From contig JBGUJG010000106.1 in the NCBI GenBank assembly GCA_045113695.1, positions 1-28,863 on the forward strand: a stretch of 28,863 bases of DNA, read 5' to 3'. Shown in pieces: positions 1 to 7,686 of this stretch. The notes under the pieces are model-generated. The model worked only from the letters and a program-made list of their open reading frames with translations, ran no database searches and was not told the origin of the DNA. A program made the translations under genes and the position numbers. This DNA comes from UBA4246 sp045113695. Its GTDB lineage: Bacteria; Bacillota; Clostridia; Christensenellales; Aristaeellaceae. Within the stretch, counting starts at the first letter, position 1, and the number at the start of each line of letters is the position of its first letter.

Positions 1-117
1 CGGCATCCGTAGAGCCGGAAAATCTCCACCCTTCCCCTGACAGATTGTTGCTTGGCTTTCATGTTACCGATGATTGACGCCCGTACAGCCGGGCAGACGT
101 TCCGTCCGGAAAAACGG

Positions 118-146
118 TTGAAATCAATGCCAAAATCAGCTATACT
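118..146 (+). promoter_or_regulatory. Sigma-A-type promoter upstream of the LysR gene
   Basis: A TTGAAA -35 (118-123) and a TATACT -10 (141-146) are separated by exactly 17 bp, a close fit to the housekeeping consensus. The nearest downstream gene is the LysR-type regulator, about 340 nt away, so the transcript would have a long leader. No gene is recognisable upstream within the window. Confidence 0.55.
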
Positions 147-487
147 GATAGAGGGTTTCGTTTATTGGATAAGCGCTCCGCAAGCCGGAGGAAAGCCGTG
201 CGGAAGAGAAAAAGGATTTCGGCGGCTTTGATCCGGAAGGCCTTCGGGGCGCCGCTCTGACCGGCCTCCGGGAAGATCGATCGGTCCCTTCCTGACCGGG
301 CCGGCGCGCGGAATTGTCAGCGTGTTCCCCGCATACCGCCTGTACGGGGACGCGAAGCAAGACCACCGACGAAAAGCGGACAGGGGGATCGGAAGCGATG
401 TATCAGAAGGGGAGGCGCCGCGGTTTCTGCGGCATCCTTCTCCTGCCCTTTTTCATATGGCGGTTCCCATTTTGATAGGAGAATGAG
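147..487 (+). other. Gene-free leader with several hairpins
   Basis: I see no convincing coding region here. Several perfect short inverted repeats follow one another: TCCGCA/TGCGGA (177-182 with 199-204), CGGTC/GACCG (282-286 with 294-298), TCCCCG/CGGGGA (326-331 with 345-350) and GCCGC/GCGGC (417-421 with 429-433). A TTTTT run lies at 449-453. The layout suits a structured 5' leader, attenuator or small RNA, but it matches no riboswitch class I know, and GC-rich DNA forms such stems easily. Confidence 0.3.
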
Positions 488-1417
488 ATGAATATCCTGC
501 ATCTGAAATATGTGGTTTGTATTGCGGAAAACGGTTCCATCAACAAAGCGGCGGAGGAGCTGCACGTAGCGCAGCCCAATTTAAGCAGGGTGGTCAAGGA
601 GATGGAGGCTGATCTGGGTATCCAGTTTTTCCGCCGTTCCTCCAGGGGCATGAGGCTGACGCCGGACGGAGAGCTGTTCGTCCGTCAGGCGCAGAAGATT
701 CTGGAACAGGTGGACGAAATGGAAAGCCTGTATAAAGAGAAAAAAGCGGGCAAACAGCGCTTTTCCTTATCAGCGCCAAGAGCCAGCTATATTTCAGACG
801 CTTTTGCCGCCTTTTCCAGAACGCTCGGAAAGGAAGAAGCCGAGATTTTCTATCATGAAACCAATGCCCTGCAGGCGGTCAAAAACATTCTGGAGGTTGG
901 ATATAACCTGGGCATTATTCGCTACGCGGCCGGCTACGACCAGTATTTCAGGCAGATGCTGGGGGAAAAGGGCCTGAAAAGCGAAATGGTTGCGGAGTTC
1001 AGATATGTGCTGGTAATGCGGGAGGACTGCCCCCTGGCCGCGTTGGAAAGCATTCATTTTTCGGATCTGCATCAGTATATTCAGATTGCGCATGCCGACC
1101 CGTACGTTCCCTCCCTGCCGCTCTCTGCCGTAAGGGATGAAGAGCTGCCGCAGACACCGCGGCGCATCTTTGTCTTTGAGCGGGGCAGTCAGATGGATCT
1201 GCTGGCCGGAAATCCGGAAACGTTTATGTGGGTGTCGCCCCTGCCGCAGAGGCTTTTGCGGCAGCTGCACCTGGTGCAGCGTGAATGCGCGGAAAACCGG
1301 CGTGTATACCGTGACATGCTGATCCATCGGCAGGATTATCGCCTGACAGAACTGGACAAGCGGTTTATCACCGAGCTAACCGAGTCCAAGCGCGCCTGCA
1401 TCGCGGGAAAAAGATAA
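488..1417 (+). CDS. LysR-family transcriptional regulator
   Basis: This 309-residue protein has the usual LysR length. The N-terminus is a typical winged helix-turn-helix: residues 1-60 contain the SINKAAEELHVAQPNLSRVV recognition region and the 'FFRRSSRGMRLTPDGE' wing. Residues about 60-80 form the linker helix (KILEQVDEMESLYKEKK), and a periplasmic-binding-protein-like effector domain follows, which is too divergent to name a ligand. The start ATG has AGGAGA at 477-482, 5 nt upstream. The gene stands alone between a promoter at 118-146 and a terminator at 1439-1479. It points in the same direction as rex-adhE rather than divergently, so its target is not obvious. A role in controlling the neighbouring fermentation genes is possible but is only an inference from position. 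Confidence 0.9.
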   Translation: MNILHLKYVVCIAENGSINKAAEELHVAQPNLSRVVKEMEADLGIQFFRRSSRGMRLTPDGELFVRQAQKILEQVDEMESLYKEKKAGKQRFSLSAPRASYISDAFAAFSRTLGKEEAEIFYHETNALQAVKNILEVGYNLGIIRYAAGYDQYFRQMLGEKGLKSEMVAEFRYVLVMREDCPLAALESIHFSDLHQYIQIAHADPYVPSLPLSAVRDEELPQTPRRIFVFERGSQMDLLAGNPETFMWVSPLPQRLLRQLHLVQRECAENRRVYRDMLIHRQDYRLTELDKRFITELTESKRACIAGKR

Positions 1418-1438
1418 CGGAAAGTGCCTCGGAAAACG

Positions 1439-1479
1439 GCTTTGCCGCCATCGCCTGCGGGCGGCAGGGCTTTTTCTTT
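1439..1479 (+). terminator. Rho-independent terminator after the LysR gene
   Basis: An 11-bp stem (1439-1449 with 1460-1470, core GCCGCC/GGCGGC plus two G-U pairs) has a 10-nt loop and is followed directly by TTTTTCTTT. It separates the LysR gene from rex. Confidence 0.75.
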
Positions 1480-1532
1480 GCGCACGGTCCGCTGTTATCG
1501 ATTGTGATATACCGATTATACGGTTTTGGTAA

Positions 1533-1571
1533 TTCGCAAAAAGCGGGCCATTCGATATAATATGTATCGAA
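1533..1571 (+). promoter_or_regulatory. rex promoter with palindromic operator over the -10
   Basis: A perfect TATAAT -10 (1556-1561) lies 17 bp after a weaker TTCGCA -35 (1533-1538). A perfect 7-bp inverted repeat, TTCGATA (1551-1557) and TATCGAA (1565-1571), with a 7-nt spacer, encloses the -10. Its right arm touches the rex ribosome binding site AAGGAGG (1571-1577). A repressor bound here would block transcription. The palindrome does not match the usual Rex operator (TTGTGA/TTAACAA type), so the binding protein is unknown. Autoregulation by this divergent Rex, or control by the upstream LysR, are the obvious candidates. Confidence 0.6.
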
Positions 1572-1585
1572 AGGAGGACGATTCT

Positions 1586-2236
1586 TTGCAAAGAACGCTT
1601 TCCAGGGCGACACTCGGGCGTTTGCCCATGTACCTGCGCTTCATCCGGGCTGTGCATTCGGAAAAAGTATCCGCCGCGCAGATTGCCAGAGGGCTGGGGC
1701 TTGGCGAGATTCAGGTGCGCAAGGATTTGGCCAGCGTGTGCGCGGCGGGAATGCCCAAGGTGGGCTATCCCGTGGCGTCGCTTCGCCGGGATGTGGAAAA
1801 GGCGCTGGGCGTCCATGTGCCGGTGCCTGCTGTGATTGTCGGCGCGGGCAAGCTGGGAGCCGCCCTGATGGATTATGACGGATTTACGGAATACGGGCTG
1901 GAGATCGCCGCCGCTTTTGACCGGATGGCTCTGCGTGCCGATCAGGGCCGGGTTCCGGTATACCCGATGCAGCAGCTGGGCGCATTCTGTGCTTTAAGGC
2001 ATGTTCACACGGGCATCCTGACGGTTCCGGCCGATGCGGCGCAGTCTGCCGCTGATGAAATGACGGCGGCCGGACTGACGGCCATTCTCAATTTTGCGCC
2101 GGTTCCCGTCAGCGTGCCGCCCCATGTGACGGTGCATCAGGAAAACATCGCTTTATCCCTGGCCTATCTTCATATGGCGGCCAGTGAGACAGGAAAACAG
2201 GAAGAGGAGGAACAGTATGGAGACCAAGGCATTTGA
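1586..2236 (+). CDS. rex: Redox-sensing transcriptional repressor Rex
   Basis: Rex proteins sense the NADH/NAD+ ratio and repress fermentation and hydrogenase genes when NADH is low. From a TTG start at 1586 (AAGGAGG at 1571-1577, 8 nt upstream) the protein is 216 residues, the family's usual size; earlier in-frame starts lack a ribosome binding site. Residues 1-75 are the winged helix (RATLGRLPMYLRF, then GLGEIQVRKDLASV and the VGYPV wing). A Rossmann fold follows with the dinucleotide motif VIVGAGKLG, and the C-terminus carries the family's 'ILNFAPVPVSVP' segment. The stretch after the second beta strand (AAFDRMALRADQGRVPVYPM) is shorter and less regular than in typical Rex, so NAD(H) affinity may differ. 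The 3' end overlaps adhE by 20 nt, so the two are translationally coupled. Confidence 0.9.
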   Translation: MQRTLSRATLGRLPMYLRFIRAVHSEKVSAAQIARGLGLGEIQVRKDLASVCAAGMPKVGYPVASLRRDVEKALGVHVPVPAVIVGAGKLGAALMDYDGFTEYGLEIAAAFDRMALRADQGRVPVYPMQQLGAFCALRHVHTGILTVPADAAQSAADEMTAAGLTAILNFAPVPVSVPPHVTVHQENIALSLAYLHMAASETGKQEEEEQYGDQGI

Positions 2237-4919
2237 CAGGGTGGACAGCGTGGAAACGCTGGAAGCGGCGATCGCGAGGGTGCGCGCCGCGCAGCGGATC
2301 TACGCTGGCTATACGCAGGAACAGGTGGACCGGATCTTCCTGGCTGCGGCTACAGCGGCCAATCAGGCCCGGATTTCCCTGGCCAAGCTGGCCGTGGAGG
2401 AAACCGGCATGGGCGTGGTGGAAGACAAGGTGATCAAAAACCATTACGCCAGCGAATACATCTACAACGCCTACCGGGACACCAGGACCTGCGGCGTGAT
2501 TGAGGAAGACAAGGCTTTCGGCATGAAAAAGATCGCCGAGCCCATCGGCGTGGTGGCGGCGGTCATTCCCACCACCAACCCCACTTCCACCGCCATTTTT
2601 AAAGCGCTGATCTGCCTGAAGACGCGCAACGGCATCATTTTCAGCCCCCATCCCCGGGCGAAAAAGGCGACCATTGCAGCAGCCAGGGTCGTCCTGGACG
2701 CGGCGGTGAAGGCAGGCGCGCCGGAGGGCATCATCAGCTGGATCGACGTGCCTTCCCTGGAGATGACCAACACCCTGATGCGGGAGGCGGACATCATACT
2801 GGCAACCGGCGGCCCCGGCATGGTGAAAGCCGCCTATTCCAGCGGAAAGCCCGCTTTGGGCGTGGGTGCCGGCAATGTGCCCGCCGTGATCGACGACAGC
2901 GCGAATCTGGTTCTGGCCGTCAATTCCATCATCCATTCCAAGACCTTTGACAACGGCATGATCTGTGCCTCCGAACAGAGCGTGATCGTGCTGGACAGCG
3001 TTTATGAAGCCGTCAGGACCGAATTTGCCAGCCGCGGCTGCTGGTTCCTCAAGGACGGGGAGCTGGACAAGGTGCGCCGCACCATCCTGATCAACGGGGC
3101 CCTGAACGCGAAGATCGTCGGCCAGAGCGCGTGCAGGATCGCGGCGCTGGCCGGCGTCACCGTGCCGGAAGGCACCAAGGTGCTCATCGGCGAAGTCGAA
3201 TCGGTGGAACTCAGCGAGGAATTTGCCCACGAGAAACTGAGCCCCGTGCTGGCCATGTACCGGGCCCGCGACCTGGAGGATGCTTTCGGCAAGGCAGAGC
3301 GGCTGATCGCCGACGGTGGCTACGGCCACACCGCTTCCCTGTATGCGGACACGCAGAAGAAGCCGGAAGTGCTGGACGCCTTCGCCGCCCGGATGAAGAC
3401 CTGCCGCATCGTGGTGAATACCCCCTCTTCTCAGGGCGGCATCGGGGACCTGTACAACTTCAAAATGGCTCCCTCGCTTACCCTGGGCTGCGGCAGCTGG
3501 GGCGGCAACTCCGTATCCGAAAACGTGGGCGTCAAGCACCTTCTGAACATCAAGACCGTGGCTGAGAGGAGAGAAAACATGCTGTGGTTCCGCGCGCCGG
3601 AAAAGGTATATATCAAAAAGGGCTGCCTGCCGGTGGCGCTGGATGAACTGAAGCACGTGATGGGCAAAAAGAAAGCCTTCATCGTCACCGACAGCTTCCT
3701 CTATCACAACGGCAATACCAAACCCATTACCGACAAGCTGGACGAGCTGGGCATTCAGCATGCCACCTTCTTTGACGTGGCTCCCGATCCCACCCTGGCC
3801 AGCGCCAAAGCAGGCGCGGAGCAGATGCGCCTGTTCCGGCCGGATGTGATCATCGCCCTGGGCGGCGGCAGCGCAATGGACGCGGCCAAGATCATGTGGG
3901 TGCTTTATGAGCATCCCGAAGCCGATTTCCAGGACATGGCCATGCGCTTCATGGACATCCGCAAGCGGGTCTACACCTTCCCCCAAATGGGCGAAAAGGC
4001 GTACTTCATCGCCGTGCCAACCTCTGCCGGCACCGGCAGCGAGGTGACGCCCTTCGCCGTGATCACCGATGAAAAGACCGGCGTCAAATATCCTCTGGCC
4101 GATTATGCCCTGATGCCCAACATGGCGGTCATCGACACCGATTTCCATATGACCGCCCCCAAGAGCCTGACCGCCGCCAGCGGCATCGACGCCGTGACCC
4201 ACGCCCTGGAAGCTTACGCTTCCATGATGGCCACGGATTATACAGACGGTCTGGCCATTAAAGCGCTTCAGACGATTTTTGAATATCTGCCGAGGGCGTA
4301 TGACAACGGCCTCACCGACGTGGAAGCGAGGGAGAAAATGGCGAATGCCGCCACCATGGCGGGCATGGCGTTTGCCAACGCTTTCCTGGGCGTATGCCAT
4401 TCCATGGCCCATAAGCTCGGCGCTTTCCATCACATCGCGCACGGAGTCGCCAACGCGCTGATGATCGAGGAAGTGCTGCGCTTCAACGCTGCCGAAGCGC
4501 CGGCCAAGATGGGCACTTTCCCGCAGTACGATCATCCCCATACCCTGCGCAGGTACGCCCAGGTGGCGGAAGCGCTGGGCATCAGGGGCGACAGCGACCG
4601 GGAAAAACTGGAAGGACTGATCAAACAGATCAACGACCTGAAAGCCTATGTCGGCATCAAGCCCGCCATTCGGGACTACGTGCCGGACGAAAAGGACTTC
4701 CTTGCCCGGCTGGACGACATGACGGAGCAGGCTTTTGACGATCAGTGCACCGGCGCCAATCCCCGTTATCCCCTGATGAGCGAAATCCGGCAGATGTATC
4801 TGAACGCCTATTACGGAGAAAAGCATTTTACCGAAGCGCCCAGGCCCACGGCGGATGACATTGCCGCGCTGGAGGACGACGCGGTCAAAAAGGCATACCG
4901 TCCGGGCCGGAAAATGTGA
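2217..4919 (+). CDS. adhE: Bifunctional acetaldehyde-CoA/alcohol dehydrogenase AdhE
   Basis: AdhE reduces acetyl-CoA to acetaldehyde and then to ethanol, oxidising two NADH, and forms cytoplasmic filaments (spirosomes) in known cases. From ATG 2217 (GAGGAGG at 2204-2210) the protein is 900 residues, slightly longer than the usual 860-890. The N-terminal aldehyde dehydrogenase half (about 1-440) has its catalytic Cys250 in NGMICASEQ. The C-terminal iron-dependent alcohol dehydrogenase half (about 455-870) has GGGSAMD at 549-555. Its metal ligands fit Asp658, His662, His728 and His742, the same spacing as in the E. coli enzyme. Both active sites look intact. The start lies inside the end of rex, as expected for a classic Rex target cotranscribed with its regulator. 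AdhE is the ethanol branch of the reductant-disposal module completed by the hydrogenases downstream. Confidence 0.97.
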   Translation: METKAFDRVDSVETLEAAIARVRAAQRIYAGYTQEQVDRIFLAAATAANQARISLAKLAVEETGMGVVEDKVIKNHYASEYIYNAYRDTRTCGVIEEDKAFGMKKIAEPIGVVAAVIPTTNPTSTAIFKALICLKTRNGIIFSPHPRAKKATIAAARVVLDAAVKAGAPEGIISWIDVPSLEMTNTLMREADIILATGGPGMVKAAYSSGKPALGVGAGNVPAVIDDSANLVLAVNSIIHSKTFDNGMICASEQSVIVLDSVYEAVRTEFASRGCWFLKDGELDKVRRTILINGALNAKIVGQSACRIAALAGVTVPEGTKVLIGEVESVELSEEFAHEKLSPVLAMYRARDLEDAFGKAERLIADGGYGHTASLYADTQKKPEVLDAFAARMKTCRIVVNTPSSQGGIGDLYNFKMAPSLTLGCGSWGGNSVSENVGVKHLLNIKTVAERRENMLWFRAPEKVYIKKGCLPVALDELKHVMGKKKAFIVTDSFLYHNGNTKPITDKLDELGIQHATFFDVAPDPTLASAKAGAEQMRLFRPDVIIALGGGSAMDAAKIMWVLYEHPEADFQDMAMRFMDIRKRVYTFPQMGEKAYFIAVPTSAGTGSEVTPFAVITDEKTGVKYPLADYALMPNMAVIDTDFHMTAPKSLTAASGIDAVTHALEAYASMMATDYTDGLAIKALQTIFEYLPRAYDNGLTDVEAREKMANAATMAGMAFANAFLGVCHSMAHKLGAFHHIAHGVANALMIEEVLRFNAAEAPAKMGTFPQYDHPHTLRRYAQVAEALGIRGDSDREKLEGLIKQINDLKAYVGIKPAIRDYVPDEKDFLARLDDMTEQAFDDQCTGANPRYPLMSEIRQMYLNAYYGEKHFTEAPRPTADDIAALEDDAVKKAYRPGRKM

Positions 4920-4935
4920 GAAGGAGGAGAAGAAC

Positions 4936-5685
4936 ATGAATCTGGATCGTGTCATTGCCGTACGGAATGCCAAGACCATCTACCGGGACGGCGACCGCTG
5001 CGTGAAGGTCTTCAACGAAAGCTATTCCAAAGCGGATATCCTCAATGAGGCGCTGAATCAGGCCCGCATCGAAGAAACCGGACTCCATATTCCCAAAATA
5101 CTGGGCGTCACGATGATCGAGGGCAAGTGGGCCATTCTCTCGGAGTTCATTCAGGGAAAAACTTTATCCCGGCTGATGCAGGAGAATCCGGACGATAAGT
5201 CGAATTATCTGAATCAGTTCGTGGATATCCAGATGGAAATCCACAGTAAAACCTGCCCGCTGCTCAACCGGCTGAAAGAAAAAATGAGCCGGAAGATCAG
5301 CCAGGCCGATCTGGACGCGACCACCCGCTATGATCTGCACACCCGTCTGGAAGGCATGCCGACCCACAATAAAGTCTGCCACGGCGATTTCTGGCCCTCC
5401 AACATCATTATCAGCGAGGACGGCACGCCCTATATCATCGACTGGAGCCACGCGACCCAGGGCAACGCCTCAGCCGACGCGGCCCGGACTTACCTGCTGT
5501 TCTGGCTGAACGGCGACGAGGAAGGCGCCGGGGAATACCTGAGGCTGTTCTGCGAAAAGAGCGGAACGCCCATGCAGTACGTGCAGAAATGGATGCCCAT
5601 CGTGGCGGCCAGCCAATCGGTCAAGGACAATGAAAAAGAGCGGGAATTTCTGCTCTCCTGGGCCAATGTGGTGGAATACCATTGA
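4936..5685 (+). CDS. Small APH/choline-kinase-fold phosphotransferase
   Basis: The 249-residue protein has the core of the aminoglycoside phosphotransferase / choline kinase fold. These are a Val-Lys nucleotide-binding lysine near residue 24, a hinge-like 'AILSEFIQGKTL' around 66-77, the catalytic loop HGDFWPSN (His149, Asp151, Asn156) and the metal-binding IIDWSHA (Asp169). ATP-dependent phosphorylation of a small molecule is therefore likely, but the substrate cannot be read from sequence; family members act on antibiotics, choline, sugars or thiamine. The start is set by AAGGAGG at 4921-4927, 8 nt before ATG. It begins 16 nt after adhE stops, so it is almost certainly in the same operon. 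A housekeeping or metabolite-repair kinase tied to AdhE metabolism seems likelier than a resistance gene, on context alone. Confidence 0.8.
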   Translation: MNLDRVIAVRNAKTIYRDGDRCVKVFNESYSKADILNEALNQARIEETGLHIPKILGVTMIEGKWAILSEFIQGKTLSRLMQENPDDKSNYLNQFVDIQMEIHSKTCPLLNRLKEKMSRKISQADLDATTRYDLHTRLEGMPTHNKVCHGDFWPSNIIISEDGTPYIIDWSHATQGNASADAARTYLLFWLNGDEEGAGEYLRLFCEKSGTPMQYVQKWMPIVAASQSVKDNEKEREFLLSWANVVEYH

Positions 5686-5706
5686 TTCCTGAAGCAGTAT
5701 TTTAAT

Positions 5707-5735
5707 GGAAAGGGAGCGCGGCTCCCTTTCCGTGT
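5707..5735 (+). terminator. Strong hairpin between the kinase gene and the hydrogenase genes
   Basis: A perfect 11-bp stem (5707-5717 with 5721-5731, GGAAAGGGAGC and its complement) has a 3-nt loop. The downstream tract is only GTGTTTG, so it is a poor intrinsic terminator by itself. It may be a partial terminator or a processing stem that sets different levels for adhE and the hydrogenase genes. Confidence 0.5.
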
Positions 5736-5766
5736 TTGAGATGAATGAACAAAAGGAGAAAAGATC

Positions 5767-6006
5767 ATGAAAGTGACTGTCTGCATCGGCTCTTCCTGCC
5801 ATATCAAGGGTTCCCGCCACGTGGTGGAACAATTGCAGGATCTGATCGCCAAAGAAGACCTGAGCGGCAAAATTGACCTGGGCGGCACCTTCTGCATGGG
5901 CAAATGCCAGCAGGGCGTGTGCGTCACGGTGGACGGGGAATTCTTTTCCGTGTCGCCGGAAACCGTTTCCACTTTCTTTGAAAAAGAGATTAAAGCAAGG
6001 GTGTGA
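5767..6006 (+). CDS. Thioredoxin-fold [2Fe-2S] ferredoxin (NuoE/HydC-like)
   Basis: This 79-residue protein matches the [2Fe-2S] thioredoxin-like ferredoxins found as NuoE C-termini and as small hydrogenase subunits. The four cluster cysteines are Cys6 and Cys11 (CIGSSC) and Cys43 and Cys47 (CMGKC). The family's 'GGTFCMGKCQQGVCVTVDG' turn is clear. It should pass single electrons between the neighbouring iron-sulphur proteins. AAGGAG at 5753-5758 precedes the ATG. It lies 3 nt before the sensory hydrogenase gene, so the two are coupled and the proteins probably form a complex. It corresponds to the small first gene of hfs-type clusters, as I recall them. Confidence 0.88.
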   Translation: MKVTVCIGSSCHIKGSRHVVEQLQDLIAKEDLSGKIDLGGTFCMGKCQQGVCVTVDGEFFSVSPETVSTFFEKEIKARV

Positions 6007-6009
6007 GCC

Positions 6010-7686
6010 ATGGCGAATTGTCTGACGCTGAAGAAATCCAACTGCAAAAACTGCTATAAGTGCATCCGCCACTGCCCGGTCAAGTCCATCCGGTTTTCCG
6101 GGAACCAGGCCCACATTATCGGCAATGAATGCATCCTGTGCGGCCACTGCTTCGTGGTGTGCCCGCAGAATGCCAAGGAAATCGTGGATGAGACTGAAAA
6201 GGTGAAGGTCCTGCTCCAGAGCGGCGATCCGGTGGTCGTCTCCCTGGCCCCGTCCTTCGTGGCCAACTACGATGGCGCGGGGATCGAAGACATGCGGGAA
6301 GCGCTGAAAAAACTCGGCTTTTATGACGCGGAGGAAACAGCCCTGGGCGCGACGCTGGTCAAGCGGGAGTATGACCGCATCCTGAAGGAAGAAGAACGGG
6401 ATATCGTCATCTCCTCCTGCTGCCATTCTGTCAACCTGCTGATCCAGAAGTATTTTCCGCGGCTGCTGCCGTACCTGGCAGACGTGCTTTCGCCCATGCA
6501 GGCCCATTGCGAGGATATCAAGCGGCGCATCCCCAAAGCGAAAACCGTGTTCATCGGCCCCTGCGTGGCCAAAAAGGATGAGGCGGAGTACTATGAAGGC
6601 ATTGTGGACGCCGTGCTGACCTACGAAGAGCTGACCAACTGGCTGAAAAAAGAAGGCGTAACGATCCGGCAGGACCGGCAGCCGGACGATCACAGCCTGG
6701 CGCGGTTTTTCCCGACCGCCGGCGGCATCCTCAAGACCATGGCGCAGGACGCGCCGGGCTTTACCTACCTGGCGCTGGACGGGGTGGAAAACTGCATCGC
6801 CGCGCTCAGGGACATCGAACAGGGGAGGATCCACCATTGCTTCATTGAAATGAGCGCCTGTGTGGGCAGCTGCGCCGGCGGCCCGGTGATGGAAAAGTAC
6901 GGCCGCAGCCCGGTGAAGGATTACCTGGCCGTGGCTCAGTATGCAGGGAAAAAGGATTTTGACATCGAACAGCCGGAGATCCGGCAGCTTCGCAAGCGCT
7001 TTGAGCCCATCGAGCACCGGGCGGGCATGCCCAGCGAGACGGAGATCCGGGACATCCTCCGGGAAATGGGCAAGTTCAAGCCCAGCCAGGAACTGAACTG
7101 CGGCTCCTGTGGATACGATACCTGCCGGGAAAAGGCGATCGCCATTTACCAGGGCAAGGCGGACGTGTCCATGTGCCTGCCGTATCTGATGGAAAAGGCG
7201 GAAAACGTCAGCGATACCATTGCCCGCAACAGCCCCAACGGCATCATTATGCTCAACGATCAGCTGGAGGTGCAGCAGATCAACCCCGCGGCGCTCAAGA
7301 TCCTGAACCTGCGTTCCGACAGCGCCATCCTGGGCGACCAGGTGATCCGCATCCTGGATCCCGCGCCTTTCCTGAAGGTGAAAAACACCGGCCGCGGCAT
7401 CTTCCACCAGCGTTCCTATCTGGCGGAATACGGCTGCACGATCCAGCAGACCATCGTGCCCGCCGAGGACGGAAGGATGCTGCTGTGCATCATGCGCGAT
7501 GTCAGCGAAGAAGAGGAAGCCCGCCGCCAGCGCGAAGAAATCAGCCGCCAGACGGTGGAAGTGGCCGACAAAGTGGTGGACAAGCAGATGCGCATCGTGC
7601 AGGAAATCGCCAGCCTTCTGGGCGAAACCGCTGCCGAAACCAAAATTGCCCTGTCCAAGCTGAAGGAGTCCATCACCCATGAATGA
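6010..7686 (+). CDS. Sensory-type [FeFe] hydrogenase with Fe-S and PAS domains
   Basis: The 558-residue protein combines four parts. Two [4Fe-4S] ferredoxin motifs come first (Cys12, 15, 18, 22 and Cys41, 44, 47, 51). Next is an [FeFe]-hydrogenase H-cluster domain (about 70-300) with motifs SSCCHS (Cys137, 138), IGPCVAKK (Cys185) and MSACVGSCAGG (Cys284, 288). Then come a four-cysteine Fe-S domain (Cys364, 367, 372, 389) and a PAS domain (about 400-500) ending in a coiled coil. This is the arrangement of group C / HydS-type hydrogenases, thought to sense H2 or redox state rather than evolve H2 in bulk. All four H-cluster subcluster ligands and the extra proton-relay cysteine are present, so catalysis is not ruled out. 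The gene overlaps the following SpoIIE-type phosphatase gene by 8 nt, which suggests the hydrogenase/PAS unit signals through that phosphatase. Confidence 0.92.
   Translation: MANCLTLKKSNCKNCYKCIRHCPVKSIRFSGNQAHIIGNECILCGHCFVVCPQNAKEIVDETEKVKVLLQSGDPVVVSLAPSFVANYDGAGIEDMREALKKLGFYDAEETALGATLVKREYDRILKEEERDIVISSCCHSVNLLIQKYFPRLLPYLADVLSPMQAHCEDIKRRIPKAKTVFIGPCVAKKDEAEYYEGIVDAVLTYEELTNWLKKEGVTIRQDRQPDDHSLARFFPTAGGILKTMAQDAPGFTYLALDGVENCIAALRDIEQGRIHHCFIEMSACVGSCAGGPVMEKYGRSPVKDYLAVAQYAGKKDFDIEQPEIRQLRKRFEPIEHRAGMPSETEIRDILREMGKFKPSQELNCGSCGYDTCREKAIAIYQGKADVSMCLPYLMEKAENVSDTIARNSPNGIIMLNDQLEVQQINPAALKILNLRSDSAILGDQVIRILDPAPFLKVKNTGRGIFHQRSYLAEYGCTIQQTIVPAEDGRMLLCIMRDVSEEEEARRQREEISRQTVEVADKVVDKQMRIVQEIASLLGETAAETKIALSKLKESITHE

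Noticed and set aside
1..62. A minus-strand frame starting at 62 and running off the left edge
   Set aside because: It shows only 20 residues, has no ribosome binding site and matches nothing recognisable.
1551..1571. A canonical Rex operator
   Set aside because: The arms TTCGATA/TATCGAA do not fit the TTGTGA or TTAACAA-type consensus, so I call it only an unassigned operator-like palindrome.
2109..4979. A 956-codon open frame on the minus strand opposite adhE
   Set aside because: It is antisense to a clear AdhE with intact catalytic motifs. GC-rich codons leave few stops on the other strand, and its translation is His/Gly/Gln-rich with no domain.
5470..7680. A 736-codon open frame on the minus strand opposite the PAS hydrogenase
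   Set aside because: It is the antisense shadow of a gene with full cysteine motifs, and it has no ribosome binding site or recognisable protein features.
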